A stretch of 5,684 bases of DNA from an uncultured Pseudomonadota bacterium. GTDB taxonomy: Bacteria > Myxococcota_A > UBA796 > CAJQPC01. The stretch lies in NCBI GenBank assembly GCA_937915955.1, contig CALGIB010000888.1, positions 1-5,684 on the forward strand, read 5' to 3'. Shown here one piece after another: positions 4,612 through 5,684 of the stretch; position 1 is the stretch's first letter, and the number at the start of each line of letters is the position of its first letter. The translations under genes and the position numbers were made by a program. A model generated the notes under the pieces. The model was given only the letters and a program-made list of their open reading frames with translations. It made no database searches and was not told where the DNA came from.

Positions 4612-5684
4612 TCAGAGCTCGTAGACGCCCTCCCGAACCGGCGGCCCCAGCGCAGCCTCGACCACCGCGCGGGCCGCCTCGCCGTCCCCGCGTCGGTCGA
4701 ACACCCAGACCTCGCGCACCCCCATCGCCCGCAGGCGGTCCCAGAACGCCGGCCCGGGGTCCACGCCCTCCGCCAGAGCGTGGATCACCGGGTCCTCGCG
4801 CCGCTGCGAGGGGATCTCCATGACCGCCTCGCCGTGCACGGTCTGAAGCGCCAGGCTCATCTTGTGCTCGGCGCCCAGCAGGTCCAGGCCGGGCCCCGAG
4901 ACCTCCACCGAGGCGAAGGGTGGCACCGGATCCACGTCGTAGGCCGCCGCCTTCTCCAGCGTCGGCGCGTAGCCCAGCGCCGCCAGACCCAGCGCCCCGG
5001 CCAGCCACGACCCCCAGCGCATGCGCTCCAGACCCAGCGCCGTCGCGACCGCCAGCAGCGGCAGGGCCAGCAGGACGGCCCGCAGCGGGTGGTGCATGCG
5101 CGCCGCCCCGGGGATGGCCCAGGCCACCCAGGCCCAGGGCCCCGAGACCAGCGGCTCGTCCCCCACCAGCCAGCAGATCCCTGGCCCCAGCGCCAGCAAC
5201 AGCGCGAGCAGCCCGGCCCCCAGCCAGCGCCGACCCCCGCGCACACCCAACAAGGACACGGACAGCAGCAGCGGGTGGACGAGGAAGCGCTCCGGCATGC
5301 CCCACTCTCCCGGCCAGAGCCCCGCCAGCGGCAGCGCCGTGTAGCCCGCGTCCGGCCGGTCGCTGGGCACGGTGGACAGGCCCCAGGCCAGCCAGATCAG
5401 GTAGGGCGTGACGGCCAGGACCCCCACCAGGCCCGCGACCAGCGCGTCCCGGCGCGAGCGGATCAAGAACAGCCCGGCCATCAGCAGCAGGACCCCGTGC
5501 CAGGCGTAGAGCGTGCCCTGAAGCGCCGCGAGCAGGCCCGCCGCGATGGCCCAGCGCCCGCCCCTCCACAGGAAGGCCAGCGCCAACAGCCCCGGCCACA
5601 CCACCAGGTCATCCGGCCGGCCGCCGACGACCTCGTGCAGCAGCACCGGGCTAGCCGCCACCAGCGCCGCCGCGCCGGCCGAGG
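4612..5684 (-). CDS. Multi-pass membrane protein with GT-C-like features and C-terminal soluble domain, N-terminus missing
   Basis: The frame is open to the right edge. About 356 residues are visible, beginning inside a hydrophobic segment, so the GTG at 5661 is probably not the true start. Numbering from 5661, hydrophobic segments fall roughly at 24-34, 37-46, 53-66, 73-95, 126-138, 146-165, 171-183 and 192-207, plus one near 217-230. The segment IPGAARMHHPLR before the later helices resembles the lPgf-x-R-x-PxR motif of large GT-C-like and YfhO-like membrane proteins. SPVLLHEVVGGRPDD resembles their G-R-P/E luminal loop. The last 110 or so residues form a soluble domain with TVHGEAVMEIPS and LRAMGVREVWVF, again like those proteins, where an LRxLGVRYVVV segment is common. 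A role in envelope glycan or lipid assembly is inference. The stop lies two bases from the converging hydrolase stop. Confidence 0.7.
   Translation of the reverse strand, partial: SAGAAALVAASPVLLHEVVGGRPDDLVVWPGLLALAFLWRGGRWAIAAGLLAALQGTLYAWHGVLLLMAGLFLIRSRRDALVAGLVGVLAVTPYLIWLAWGLSTVPSDRPDAGYTALPLAGLWPGEWGMPERFLVHPLLLSVSLLGVRGGRRWLGAGLLALLLALGPGICWLVGDEPLVSGPWAWVAWAIPGAARMHHPLRAVLLALPLLAVATALGLERMRWGSWLAGALGLAALGYAPTLEKAAAYDVDPVPPFASVEVSGPGLDLLGAEHKMSLALQTVHGEAVMEIPSQRREDPVIHALAEGVDPGPAFWDRLRAMGVREVWVFDRRGDGEAARAVVEAALGPPVREGVYEL

Noticed and set aside
4361..5599. Minus-strand open frame of 412 codons overlapping the right-hand membrane protein and the hydrolase
   Set aside because: Out of frame with the hydrophobic protein, Gly/Ala/Arg-rich, and antisense to the conserved part of the hydrolase.

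Overview
This is a dense, very GC-rich window (about 70% GC by eye, strong G/C at third codon positions) that is almost wholly protein-coding. With the starts chosen here only about 89 bases lie outside genes: 1902-1972, 3335-3350 and 4610-4611. An E2-type succinyltransferase, a bacterial frataxin, a probable outer-membrane barrel protein and two large membrane proteins with GT-C-like features point to a Gram-negative bacterium. The composition, the very short signal peptide and the style of the membrane proteins fit Myxococcota or a related former deltaproteobacterial lineage. That placement is inference; there is no rRNA or other marker gene here.

Layout. (1) 2-1212, plus strand: the 3' part of sucB (2-oxoglutarate dehydrogenase E2), joined by an ATGA stop/start overlap to a frataxin/CyaY gene. 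(2) 1116-3334, minus strand: a PMT/GT39-like membrane glycosyltransferase (1973-3334), followed downstream by a protein (1116-1901) that looks like an IS200/REP-associated (Y1/HUH) transposase whose catalytic residues are gone. The tail of this second gene runs 97 bp antisense into cyaY. A two-tier inverted repeat sits at the 3' end of the glycosyltransferase gene. (3) 3351-4609, plus strand: a small exported, probable beta-barrel protein of unknown function, joined by a TTGA overlap to a metallo-beta-lactamase-fold hydrolase. (4) 4612-5684, minus strand: the C-terminal part of a second multi-pass membrane protein with a terminal soluble domain, running off the right edge.

The sucB-cyaY pair links the TCA cycle with iron/Fe-S homeostasis and is probably co-expressed. 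The glycosyltransferase and the transposase-like gene probably share a minus-strand transcript. The barrel protein and the hydrolase form a translationally coupled two-gene unit with no function I can name. There are no tRNA, rRNA, CRISPR, complete insertion sequence or phage features. The most unusual items are the catalytically dead HUH-like protein, the inverted repeat beside it, and the unexplained barrel/hydrolase pair.
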